Below the pieces are notes generated by a model. The model was not told the DNA's origin and did no database searches. It was given only the letters and a program-made list of their open reading frames with translations. This document shows positions 9,217 to 16,270 of a DNA stretch of 64,000 nucleotides, piece by piece; within the stretch, counting starts at the first letter, position 1, and every line of letters begins with the position of its first letter. The stretch is from Paraburkholderia sp. IMGN_8 (GTDB lineage Bacteria; Pseudomonadota; Gammaproteobacteria; Burkholderiales; Burkholderiaceae). A program made the translations under genes and the position numbers. The stretch covers positions 1,240,001 to 1,304,000 of the forward strand of contig NZ_CP150901.1 of the NCBI RefSeq assembly GCF_038050405.1, in the 5' to 3' direction.

Positions 9217-9463
9217 TTCTGCTGATCCTTTGTGGTGATGCTGCCTGAGTCGAAAAGGACGGTACCAAACTTCGGTGACGTATCCGCGAAACAGGCTACA
9301 CGGAAAAGAAATGAGCGGCGGCAATACGATGCGTTTTTACACGGCGCTGCCAAACTGAAGCGTTGCTGCTTGGGCACAATGAGCGCAGCGCTGTCTTCCT
9401 GTCGGTCCTGTATAAAGAGGTGACCAAGCGTGACAGCGCCGGCGAGACCGCAGTCGAATCGTT

Positions 9464-9904
9464 TTAGTCTTCGCGGTGATGGTGCCTGTGGTGACGCTTG
9501 CCGCCATAGCTACCGTGACCGTAGTCATTCGAATACGCATTACGCGACATATTGCCACCTAACGCCGCACCCGCGCCGCCGCCAACGGCCGCGCCGACCA
9601 GGCCGCCAGTGCGCCCGCCCATCGCATTGCCTGCCGCAGTGCCGGCTCCGCCACCCAGCGCGCCGCCGATGATCGCGCCCGTGCGCTCATGACCGTGCGA
9701 CGTCACTGCGCCACCAGCGCCACCGCCGACCGCACCGCCGACCACAGCACCCGTGCTGCCCCCGAGTGCGCCGCCGACTGCAGCGCCGGCAACGCCGCCG
9801 AGCGCGCCGCCGAGGGCATTGTTCATGTCGCCGGCAACAGCCGGCAGGGACGCTGCCGCCGCAAGCGCTCCGATGGCAATAATCTGGACGAGTTTTTTCG
9901 ACAT
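9464..9904 (-). CDS. Glycine-zipper outer-membrane/periplasmic protein
   Basis: A 146-residue secreted protein. MSKKLVQIIAIGALAAAASL is a signal peptide with a likely cut after AVA at about residue 24. The mature part consists of repeated small-residue patterns such as ALGGALGGVAGAAVGGALGG, i.e. G-x-x-x-G glycine zippers in four or five hairpin-like repeats, ending in a His/Arg-rich tail (KRHHRHHHRED). Such proteins include the rickettsial 17-kDa antigen-like and YMGG/SlyB-related families and usually sit in the outer membrane. The ATG at 9904 has AAAGG about 8 nt before it. The His-rich tail could bind metal; this is speculation. Confidence 0.82.
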   Translation of the reverse strand: MSKKLVQIIAIGALAAAASLPAVAGDMNNALGGALGGVAGAAVGGALGGSTGAVVGGAVGGGAGGAVTSHGHERTGAIIGGALGGGAGTAAGNAMGGRTGGLVGAAVGGGAGAALGGNMSRNAYSNDYGHGSYGGKRHHRHHHRED

Positions 9905-10956
9905 ATGCAAACCTTTTCTTTGTTCGAAGGACGCCGGCCAATCGCGTATCGACTGGCGTCCCGTTACCGTTGTGAGCCCTGATGGGGCGGTATCCGCCCA
10001 TTGACCGGACATCGCGCCTGCTCATGCACTTGCGCCGATCGTGCCGACCGTGTGACGTGAAAAACGCGTCTTTTCCGATTTTCGGCCCGAAGAATAGCAT
10101 TTCCCCTCGCCGATTCCATCCAGAGATCTGGTAACAGACTGTTAAGAAATGCAAGTGTTGATCGGCGCTGATAGGGCCAGAAGCCGACGACTCGCCCGGT
10201 CTGCGCGACGGACTATCGCGGGGCGAAAACCGGGTTCATCTGCCGCGCCCGCCTGGTGGCATCGCTGCGCATGTCGAGCGAAATGATCGCCACCCAGAGC
10301 GAACCACATCGCAACATGGAAAAGCGGGAACACCGTAGTTTTCTAAAAGATAACTTCTCATTACGCGGGCGTTCTTTTGACTTCTCTATGGAAGGCATTG
10401 AGAGACGTTTCATTCCAGATCAAAACGTGCACAATATTTTTCGCGTGTAGAACCAGGGCCATCCTGTTGAACAAGGGACGGTCGCGCTTTATCACCCATG
10501 CCGCGCCGCACCAACGATTCACCTCCCTCCAGCGCTCTTCCATCTCCAGACAAAATTCCGCACGCCGCAAACATTACATGAGCGGCGTGAATGAGCGCCA
10601 TCGATGTTTCAGTTCGATTACACGCATAGCGCACACTGAATGCAGATCATAAATAAGATTTACTTTCCGATTCTTTCTCGTGCCGCCATTGTGTGAGCCA
10701 TACAGCCGGTCCATAGCCACAATCCGTGCGCCGCTCAGCAGCGTCCATGTGAAATCTGGCTATCTCTTCAGTTAACGATTTCTTAAGAATCCTTAAGAAA
10801 TCGTTCGTTGACCGTAGTCGCTCTCGATCAGGTGTGGGCCGTGTTCCTCCACACCAACGGTAACGCACGGCGTCGATCAATCTGACGAGAAATTCCAGTA
10901 CACAGGCCGATTCCTGGACCGGTGGTCAGGCCATTAGAAGGGTAGGAGACAAATCG
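9905..10956. other. 1-kb gene-poor stretch of lower GC
   Basis: No convincing gene is seen in about 1,050 bp. Several short frames exist on both strands (for example 10256-10450 plus and 10647-10880 minus) but none has a ribosome site plus a recognisable sequence. About 10320-10450 and 10600-10680 are visibly AT-richer than the neighbours, which may mark an old insertion or a decayed gene. A small palindrome TAACAG-A-CTGTTA lies at 10132-10144. The main feature is the long palindrome at 10774-10805, annotated separately. Confidence 0.45.
10772..10805 (+). promoter_or_regulatory. Long palindrome with phased TTAAG/TTAAC repeats
   Basis: Two perfect 14-bp arms (AACGATTTCTTAAG at 10774-10787 and CTTAAGAAATCGTT at 10792-10805) are separated by AATC. 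The same stretch also reads as direct repeats TTAAC at 10772, TTAAG at 10783 and TTAAG at 10793, spaced 11 and 10 bp. TTAAG-type direct repeats at about one helical turn are the known pattern of PmrA-like response-regulator sites. It lies about 150 bp upstream of the plus-strand lipoprotein gene at 10957, so it is best read as that gene's operator. It is not followed by a T-tract, so a terminator role is less likely. Confidence 0.6.
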
Positions 10957-12081
10957 ATGGAAAAGCGTCTGATGAGCGTGATGCTGCTCGCTGTGGTCAC
11001 CTTGGCCGCCTGCGGAGGTGGAGATAAGGTCAGCGATCCGCCGACACAGCCGAAGCTGCTGATGAACATCGCAGTACCCAATGCTTCGAGCCCCCCATTC
11101 AGTTTCGACATCGGCTACGTGGAGGCCGGCAAGTACTTTCTTGCCGACCGGAACAACAAAGCGATCGATGTCGTGGACACGAAATCGATCGCGTTGATCG
11201 CGCAGCTCCCTGGGCCATTCATCGGTGCCGGCGCCACGACAAATGAGTCCGGGCCCGATGGAATCGTGGGCATCACCGGCACGAATACGATCTATGTCGG
11301 CGACGTCGACTCGGTCAAGGTGATCGATACGGCTGCGCAAAAGACGGTCAACACAATCGTCATCAGCAATTCCGGATCGCGTGTCGATGAAGGCTGCTAC
11401 GATCCCGACGATCATCTCGTGATGTACGCGAGTCCCGGAGATTCGCCGCCGTTCGTCACGTTCATTTCCACGCTGACTCAAACGCCAGTGGCGAAGCTGC
11501 CTTTCAACGGTTCGTCGGGGCTCGAAGCGTGCACATACGATTCCGCCTCGAAGAGCTTCCTGATCAACAATGACGGGACCTCAGCCAACCCCGACGGCGA
11601 ACTCGATGTCATCACCGCGAGCTCCGCGGTAGCGGCAAGCCCTTCTGTCAGCAAGTCGTTTCCGTTAGGGAAATGCGGACCGACGGGGATCGTGCTGGGC
11701 CCGAATAACGACGTGCTCGTTGGATGCGATCCGCCGGCCGGCAACCCCCTCATCACGCTGATCCTCGATCGTACGAGCGGCGCGATTCACGCAAGCGTGC
11801 CATTTGGCGGAGTAGATCAGGTCAACTACGATCCGGCCTCCAACCGCTATTTCCTGCCGGCCCGGCACTATGTCGCAGGTGGTACCGCTGCCGCGTCGGG
11901 ATTCGACCCGCAGATGGGCATCGTCGATGGAGCGTCGCGGCAACTGATCTTTACGATTCCTGTGGGCAACGGCGCGCACTCCGTCGCCATCGACAGCACG
12001 CTCGGGCAAGTGTATGTGCCCTTCCAGTCAGGCGCGGGAGGTTTCCCTAACGGCGGCATTTCGGTGTTCTCCACCCACTAG
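10957..12081 (+). CDS. Lipoprotein with YncE-like beta-propeller pattern
   Basis: A 374-residue envelope protein. The signal peptide MEKRLMSVMLLAVVTLAAC ends in a lipobox (LAAC, Cys19), followed by GGGDK. The mature part shows repeats of the form Y-V-G-D-V-D-S-V-K-V-I-D-T, AIDVVDTKSIALIAQLPGPF and GQVYVPFQSG, i.e. blade-like units of the YncE/SMP-30-type beta-propeller in which strands read I-Y-V-x-D/N then V-I-D-T. No catalytic motif is seen, so a binding or scaffold role is more likely than an enzyme. It is transcribed alone, about 150 bp downstream of the long palindrome at 10774-10805. The ribosome site is AGGAGAC about 8 nt before the ATG. Confidence 0.72.
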   Translation: MEKRLMSVMLLAVVTLAACGGGDKVSDPPTQPKLLMNIAVPNASSPPFSFDIGYVEAGKYFLADRNNKAIDVVDTKSIALIAQLPGPFIGAGATTNESGPDGIVGITGTNTIYVGDVDSVKVIDTAAQKTVNTIVISNSGSRVDEGCYDPDDHLVMYASPGDSPPFVTFISTLTQTPVAKLPFNGSSGLEACTYDSASKSFLINNDGTSANPDGELDVITASSAVAASPSVSKSFPLGKCGPTGIVLGPNNDVLVGCDPPAGNPLITLILDRTSGAIHASVPFGGVDQVNYDPASNRYFLPARHYVAGGTAAASGFDPQMGIVDGASRQLIFTIPVGNGAHSVAIDSTLGQVYVPFQSGAGGFPNGGISVFSTH

Positions 12082-12203
12082 TCTTTCCGGTGTGGGGCGT
12101 CTTCCGGCGGACCAGCGCGACGACCGCCTCAGCAATGACAGGGCTGGGGCGGTCAGCTTGGGACGCAAGTGTCGACGCCTGCTCCGGTTGTGCAGACAAG
12201 AGG

Positions 12204-12506
12204 CTACATGTCGTGCCCGACCGTGCGCAGAAAATCGCCGGCTGACGTCCGCGTATTGATCGCATTGATGATATCGGTGAGGAACCACGGCAGGATCAGC
12301 TGCGTGTCGGGATCGCTCACCCCGACGCTAATGATTGGCGCATTCGCGGGCGGCGCGGTGTATTTCTGGCCGGTCACGGCGGCTGGCGTGGGCACAAGCG
12401 TATCGGGGTGCGCCGTATGCGCGAGATGACCGCTGGCATCCGGCCACGCCGGCGAACACGCGGCAGTGACCAGGATAAGGGGCATGGCAAAACGAAGGGC
12501 GGTCAT
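12204..12506 (-). CDS. Small lipoprotein, last gene of envelope operon
   Basis: A 100-residue predicted lipoprotein of unknown function. The signal MTALRFAMPLILVTAAC ends in a lipobox with Cys17. The mature part is Pro/Ala/Thr-rich and then contains ISVGVSDPDTQLILPWFLTD and an amphipathic end. Its ATG overlaps the stop of the glycosyltransferase gene by four bases (ATGA on the minus strand), so it is translationally coupled to it. I do not recognise a family. The coupling to glycosyltransferase and acyltransferase genes suggests an envelope role. Confidence 0.7.
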   Translation of the reverse strand: MTALRFAMPLILVTAACSPAWPDASGHLAHTAHPDTLVPTPAAVTGQKYTAPPANAPIISVGVSDPDTQLILPWFLTDIINAINTRTSAGDFLRTVGHDM

Positions 12507-13741
12507 AACGTGATCTCCAGAGAAGGGTCAGGATTTGATTGCCCCGGACGTTCACCGACACTGGCCGTCCCACGGCGCGCGTCGGCAAAGGACTGGGCGA
12601 CGATTGGAATGCGGCGTCGCCGGTCGGGTGCGTCGGGTGCAATACCCAGCAACTCTGTCATTGCATCTATCACCCTATTTGCGTCCAGCGTCAACAGGCA
12701 ATCGCTCCAACTGTGAATGTGGGCTTCGCAGCCCTCCAGCTTGCAGGGCACACACGCGCCGGTTCCCTGAAGCAGATAGACGTTGCCTCGCCGCCCCGAA
12801 CCGGAGGTCATCCAGGGGCTGCTGCCGGTCCAGCCCTTCGGCCAGGGTCCCCAGCGAACCGGATTCGATGGGCCGAACAGGGCGAGGGTCGGGGTGCCGG
12901 TCGCAGCCGCGATGTGCGAGACCGAGGTATCGGGGCCCACGAAGAGCCGCGCGCGCCGAATCACTTCGGCGGTTGCAGCGAGGCTTAGCTTTCCCACCAG
13001 ATTGACGGTGTCGCTTCCCGCCTGCTCACCAATATCGCGCGCATACGCCACTTCAGCTGCCGCCGGGCCGCCTGTCAGCACAACGGCATAGCCGCGTGCG
13101 TGCAGGAACGCCAGCACGGCGATCCAACCTTCGGCATGCCACATCTTGTAGGTATACCGCGGATACATGTGCACCACCGCGTAGGGCTTGCCGTTGGTGG
13201 ACGCGAGCAGCAGATCCAGTTGTTCGAGCTGCGCCGGCTGATTCAGTACCGCGGGCGGGACGACTTCAAAGCAGGGCGTGATGCCAAGCAAGGCCATCAG
13301 CGACACACCGCTTTGGACAGTGTGCACGCTGTGACCACGCTCGATCACAAAGCGGCTCAGCATCAACCTTTTGAGCCAGCTTTTGCGAGCTGGCGCGACG
13401 ATGCCGATTCGCTTGCGTCCTGCCATCCAGCAAAGAAAACTGGCGAGGCTGGACGTTCGCAGTGAGCATCCGAGATCGTATTTGCGCCAGATTTTGCGGA
13501 CATCTGCAACACGCTCAGTCGGCTTCGCATGAGGCGTTATACAGACGATACGTCTGATGTCGGGATTGTTTTCCAGCACCTCGCCGGTGCCTTCGAACAC
13601 CAGCATATCGATTTGCGCATCGGGCCAACGCGCTTTCAGGGAGCGCACCGCAGGGGTGCTGAGCAACACGTCGCCGATACGGCCGGTACAGATCACGAGA
13701 ATCGAGCGGGGCGGGGCGGTGTCGGGGAACAATGCGGCCAT
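12503..13741 (-). CDS. Glycosyltransferase family 9 (heptosyltransferase-like)
   Basis: A 412-residue GT-B enzyme of the WaaC/WaaF/RfaQ type, which in known members transfers ADP-heptose onto lipid A-core. Signatures: ILVICTGRIGDVLLSTPAVR at the N-terminus (the family I-x-R-x-G-x-x-G-D-x-x-x-T-P strand), PYAVVHMYPRYTYKMWHAEGW in the middle, VNLVGKLSLAATAEVI, and FVGPDTSVSHIAAATGTPTLALFG, the nucleotide-sugar binding region with the G-x-D-T/S-x-x-x-H-x-A-A motif. The ATG at 13741 is chosen because the family begins there; the frame extends to 13891 with non-homologous residues. It lies 58 nt after the acyltransferase gene and overlaps the lipoprotein gene. Donor and acceptor are not predictable; it is not beside a standard LPS-core cluster. 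Confidence 0.9.
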   Translation of the reverse strand: MAALFPDTAPPRSILVICTGRIGDVLLSTPAVRSLKARWPDAQIDMLVFEGTGEVLENNPDIRRIVCITPHAKPTERVADVRKIWRKYDLGCSLRTSSLASFLCWMAGRKRIGIVAPARKSWLKRLMLSRFVIERGHSVHTVQSGVSLMALLGITPCFEVVPPAVLNQPAQLEQLDLLLASTNGKPYAVVHMYPRYTYKMWHAEGWIAVLAFLHARGYAVVLTGGPAAAEVAYARDIGEQAGSDTVNLVGKLSLAATAEVIRRARLFVGPDTSVSHIAAATGTPTLALFGPSNPVRWGPWPKGWTGSSPWMTSGSGRRGNVYLLQGTGACVPCKLEGCEAHIHSWSDCLLTLDANRVIDAMTELLGIAPDAPDRRRRIPIVAQSFADARRGTASVGERPGQSNPDPSLEITL

Positions 13742-13799
13742 GTAGCGCTCTCTGGGTGGATTCACACGACAGTACCGACCCGATAGCCGTCGCACATTT

Positions 13800-14675
13800 T
13801 CAGTAGACCTCGGGCATGCCTGCCGGGCGGTGTTTGAAGCGCCTGTGGACCCAGTAGTACTGGTCGGGAAGGCGCAGGATTTGCCCTTCAAGAAACGCGT
13901 TCATCGTGCGTGCGTCGAGCGTTTCGCTGTCCGCGGGAAAGTTTTCGAGCGGATCGAAGATGGTCAGTTTGTAGCCGCGAAATGCGGGCAATACCTCGGT
14001 TACAAAGGGCACGACGCGCGCACCGCCTAACTTCGCGAGACGTGACACGGAAGTGAGCGTGCAGGCCGGCACACCGAAGAGCGGCGCGAACACCGAACCC
14101 GTTGTTCCGTGGTCCATGTCCGCCGCCAGCATCACGGGAACGCCTGAGCGCAGCAGCCTGACAACATGTTTCGCACTCGCGCTGCGTTCGATCATGTCTG
14201 CGCCGAACCGTCCGCGCTGACGCCGTGCGAGCGCGCAGACACGCGTGTTCGACATGCGCGTGTAGAGCGCGGCGACCGGCAGACGCGAGGAATACAGCAT
14301 GCAACCTACCTCGATTCCGACGAAGTGAAAGCCCATGAATATTGTAGGCGGCGCGTGCGGATCGTGCAGATCGATGCGACTGTCCATCTCGACCAGCCGC
14401 TCGATCGTGCGCAAACTGCCGAACCACTGAAAGCCCCGCTCCAGGTAGCTGCGCACGACGTGCTGGAAATGCGCGAGCGCGAGGTCTTCGCGCTCGCGTT
14501 CGGTCTTCAGTGGAAAGCACAGGCGCAGGTTGACGAGCACCACGTGCTTACGGTGGCTCGGCAGCGTGTACAGCGCGGCGCCAAGCGCGTTGCCGGCTCT
14601 CGCAACCAGCGCGTACGGCAGAACCGACAGTAGCCGCAGCAAACCGAGCAGCAGCCAATAACCGAGACTTTTCAT
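13800..14675 (-). CDS. LpxL/HtrB-like lysophospholipid / lipid A acyltransferase
   Basis: A 291-residue inner-membrane acyltransferase. An N-terminal membrane helix (GYWLLLGLLRLLSVLPYALV) is followed by NLRLCFP, a hallmark of the LpxL family, and the catalytic H-X4-E motif HFVGIE (His117, Glu122). Later DMDHGTTGSVFAPLFGVPA matches the family D-x-x-x-x-x-x-x-x-x-x-F-G-x-x-A strand. Known members add a secondary acyl chain to Kdo2-lipid A or related lipids. The ATG at 14675 has GGAC about 7 nt upstream; starts at 14687 or 14702 are possible and would touch or overlap the upstream gene. It is gene two of a minus-strand four-gene operon. Confidence 0.87.
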   Translation of the reverse strand: MKSLGYWLLLGLLRLLSVLPYALVARAGNALGAALYTLPSHRKHVVLVNLRLCFPLKTEREREDLALAHFQHVVRSYLERGFQWFGSLRTIERLVEMDSRIDLHDPHAPPTIFMGFHFVGIEVGCMLYSSRLPVAALYTRMSNTRVCALARRQRGRFGADMIERSASAKHVVRLLRSGVPVMLAADMDHGTTGSVFAPLFGVPACTLTSVSRLAKLGGARVVPFVTEVLPAFRGYKLTIFDPLENFPADSETLDARTMNAFLEGQILRLPDQYYWVHRRFKHRPAGMPEVY

Positions 14676-14689
14676 GCTGACGTCCATTG

Positions 14690-15031
14690 TCAATTGATAC
14701 ATTGATGGCCATGCAGTTCAACGTGCATCTGGACCAGCCACGCAAAGGGGCAGTCATCGTCAATCCATGCTTCGAGACCGTGCTTTTCGATCAGTTGAAC
14801 CTTATGCGCTTGCCTCGCTGCATCGAACGCTCGCCGTGCGCCCCAGCGCAGCACCAGCATGATCAGGGCTGCGAGCAGAAAAATGCTGCCCTGGTAAGGC
14901 AATGTAGGCATGCTGTCGTCGAACAGGCTGATCAGCGACGCGAGACTGATGCAGGGGGCAACTGCGATAGCTATCGAAACCGAACAGAGCACGAGGTTGG
15001 CGCGCAGCGCGGTCGCAGTACTGGCTTTCAT
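14690..15031 (-). CDS. Small two-helix membrane protein, first gene of envelope operon
   Basis: A 113-residue protein of unknown family. Two membrane helices (about residues 11-35, LVLCSVSIAIAVAPCISLASL, and about 48-62, IFLLAALIMLVLRWG) are followed by a basic amphipathic segment and an acidic cytoplasmic tail (EKHGLEAWIDDDCPFAW). The ATG at 15031 has GGGAG with a 7-nt spacer; a GTG six bases upstream is too close to the ribosome site. Its stop is 14 nt before the acyltransferase start. The GTAAG direct repeat at 15084-15099 lies 52 nt upstream of its start, so it heads an operon of small membrane protein, acyltransferase, glycosyltransferase and lipoprotein. Confidence 0.65.
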   Translation of the reverse strand: MKASTATALRANLVLCSVSIAIAVAPCISLASLISLFDDSMPTLPYQGSIFLLAALIMLVLRWGARRAFDAARQAHKVQLIEKHGLEAWIDDDCPFAWLVQMHVELHGHQCIN

Positions 15032-15083
15032 GGACACGCTCCCAAAGTCAGATGAACCAGGTCTTCATGCTGGACGCGCATGG

Positions 15084-15099
15084 CTTACTCGACACTTAC
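15084..15099 (-). promoter_or_regulatory. GTAAG direct-repeat box (site A)
   Basis: On the minus strand this reads GTAAGTGTCGAGTAAG, two GTAAG half-sites 11 bp apart. It points toward the small membrane protein gene that starts 52 nt downstream. Three related boxes with the same spacing precede other transcription units between 15.9 and 22.2 kb. The pattern is that of an OmpR/PhoB-family response-regulator site; the regulator is not in the window. Confidence 0.6.
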
Positions 15100-15137
15100 C
15101 GGTGAGCTGCGCAGACCGTCATGCGTCGGCCGTGCAG

Positions 15138-15863
15138 CTATTGAAGCGAGGGATCCGCGTAGTCCGGCAACTTGTCGGCGTCGCCGGATTTCGTCGAGAG
15201 CATGCGGCGCCTCTGCAGGTAGAGGTCGCGAGTGAACGAATAGGGATCGATCGCCGCCTGCGAGAGCAGATTCGACGCGTTCAGCAGATCGGCGCGGGCG
15301 CTGACAAAGCGGGTGCCGGTCACAGATGCCTGGACAGCAACCGGTGCTGCCGCGAACGGGTTGAGGAAGCTGTCGACGGCGACGTTACTCACGTCCCGCA
15401 CGCTGCTCGGCCCGAACAACGGCAACACCAGATACGGCCCGATCGGTACGCCGTAGTGAGCAAGCGTCAGCCCGAAATCCTGATGATGCTTGGGCAGCCC
15501 CGCGGGCGTCGCCCAGTCGATCAGACCCCCGATCCCCAGAGTGGAGTTGAACGCAAAGCGCACCACATCCTCGCTCGCGTCCGTCGCTTTCAGCTGCAGC
15601 AGGTCATTGGCAAAGTTGCCGATATCGCCAAGATTGGAGAAGAAGTTGCGTACCGCGGTTTGCACCGGTGACGGCATCACCTTTTGATAGGCCTTCGCGG
15701 TTGGTTTGGCCACATAGGTGTCGACTTTGTCGTTGAACGAGTAAATGGTCCGGTTCGTCGGTTCGAGCGGGTCGCCGGCGGTGCGCCCGGGCCCCGTCGC
15801 ACATCCCGGTGAAAGAAGCACCGTGGCGGCGAGCGCCAAAGTATTCAGATCGCGCCTTTTCAT
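15138..15863 (-). CDS. MlaA (VacJ)-family outer-membrane lipoprotein
   Basis: A 241-residue lipoprotein of the MlaA family, which in E. coli removes mislocalised phospholipid from the outer leaflet of the outer membrane and hands it to MlaC. The signal peptide ends in LSPGC (Cys21). Family motifs follow: DPLEPTNRTIYSFNDKVD, the conserved start of the domain, then VRNFFSNLGDIGNFANDLLQ, RFAFNSTLGIGGLIDWAT, DFGLTLAHYGVPIGPYLVLPLFGPSSVRD in sequence. Length fits the family (about 230-300). The other mla genes are not adjacent, so this may be a second, regulated copy. It is transcribed away from the RND operon and has GTAAG boxes about 97 nt upstream of its start. Confidence 0.93.
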   Translation of the reverse strand: MKRRDLNTLALAATVLLSPGCATGPGRTAGDPLEPTNRTIYSFNDKVDTYVAKPTAKAYQKVMPSPVQTAVRNFFSNLGDIGNFANDLLQLKATDASEDVVRFAFNSTLGIGGLIDWATPAGLPKHHQDFGLTLAHYGVPIGPYLVLPLFGPSSVRDVSNVAVDSFLNPFAAAPVAVQASVTGTRFVSARADLLNASNLLSQAAIDPYSFTRDLYLQRRRMLSTKSGDADKLPDYADPSLQ

Positions 15864-15960
15864 CGCGGGACTCCCGGTACAGGAATGACAAAAGGGGTAC
15901 TAACCATGCGGCGCAGTGGCCGTGGCAAAGGACAGTCGATTCGATGGTGCGACCGGAACA

Positions 15961-15998
15961 CTTACCGGCCACTTACCAATTACCTTGCGATCCCTTAC
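15961..15998 (-). promoter_or_regulatory. GTAAG direct-repeat array (site B)
   Basis: Reading the minus strand toward the MlaA gene, GTAAGTGGCCGGTAAG covers 15976-15961, with half-sites 11 bp apart. A third GTAAG (15998-15994) lies exactly 22 bp further upstream, i.e. two helical turns in phase, with a degenerate copy between. The box end is 97 nt from the MlaA start. Same motif and orientation rule as sites A, C and D. Confidence 0.6.
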
Positions 15999-16050
15999 CG
16001 CTAACACGGCGTGAATCGCTCTGATCGGAGCAGGCGGCGCGATCCGGACG

Positions 16051-16066
16051 GTAAGTGTCAGGTAAG
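16051..16066 (+). promoter_or_regulatory. GTAAG direct-repeat box (site C)
   Basis: GTAAGTGTCAGGTAAG on the plus strand, two half-sites 11 bp apart, in the 407-bp gap between the divergent MlaA and RND genes (15864-16270). It points toward the RND operon, whose first start codon is 204 nt downstream. Apart from sites B and C I see no ORF in this gap. Confidence 0.6.
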
Positions 16067-16270
16067 TCGCCTGGCTGCACGATCGCGGCACGTACTGCAG
16101 CGACGCGGCTCAAGGGGTGCACGATCCGGCCCGCCGAGCTCGAATCGCACTACCGCAACCCCGTTGAGACTTTTCAATGACTGACCTGCTCGATCTCGAA
16201 AGGCCGGCGACTGCATGCACACCCGCTGCCGGCCATATCGCCAAGCGGCGCTTCACGCCCAGGCGCACGT

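Noticed and set aside
10142..10880. Cluster of short overlapping frames on both strands
   Set aside because: None has a ribosome site plus a recognisable sequence; treated as gene-poor DNA.
12122..12154. GACCGCC...GGCGGTC stem between the propeller lipoprotein and the small lipoprotein
   Set aside because: Long loop and no T-tract, so not reliable as a terminator although it sits between convergent genes.
13742..13891. N-terminal extension of the family 9 glycosyltransferase
   Set aside because: Adds Ser/Thr/Arg-rich residues before the conserved start and overlaps the upstream acyltransferase gene; the ATG at 13741 has a ribosome site.
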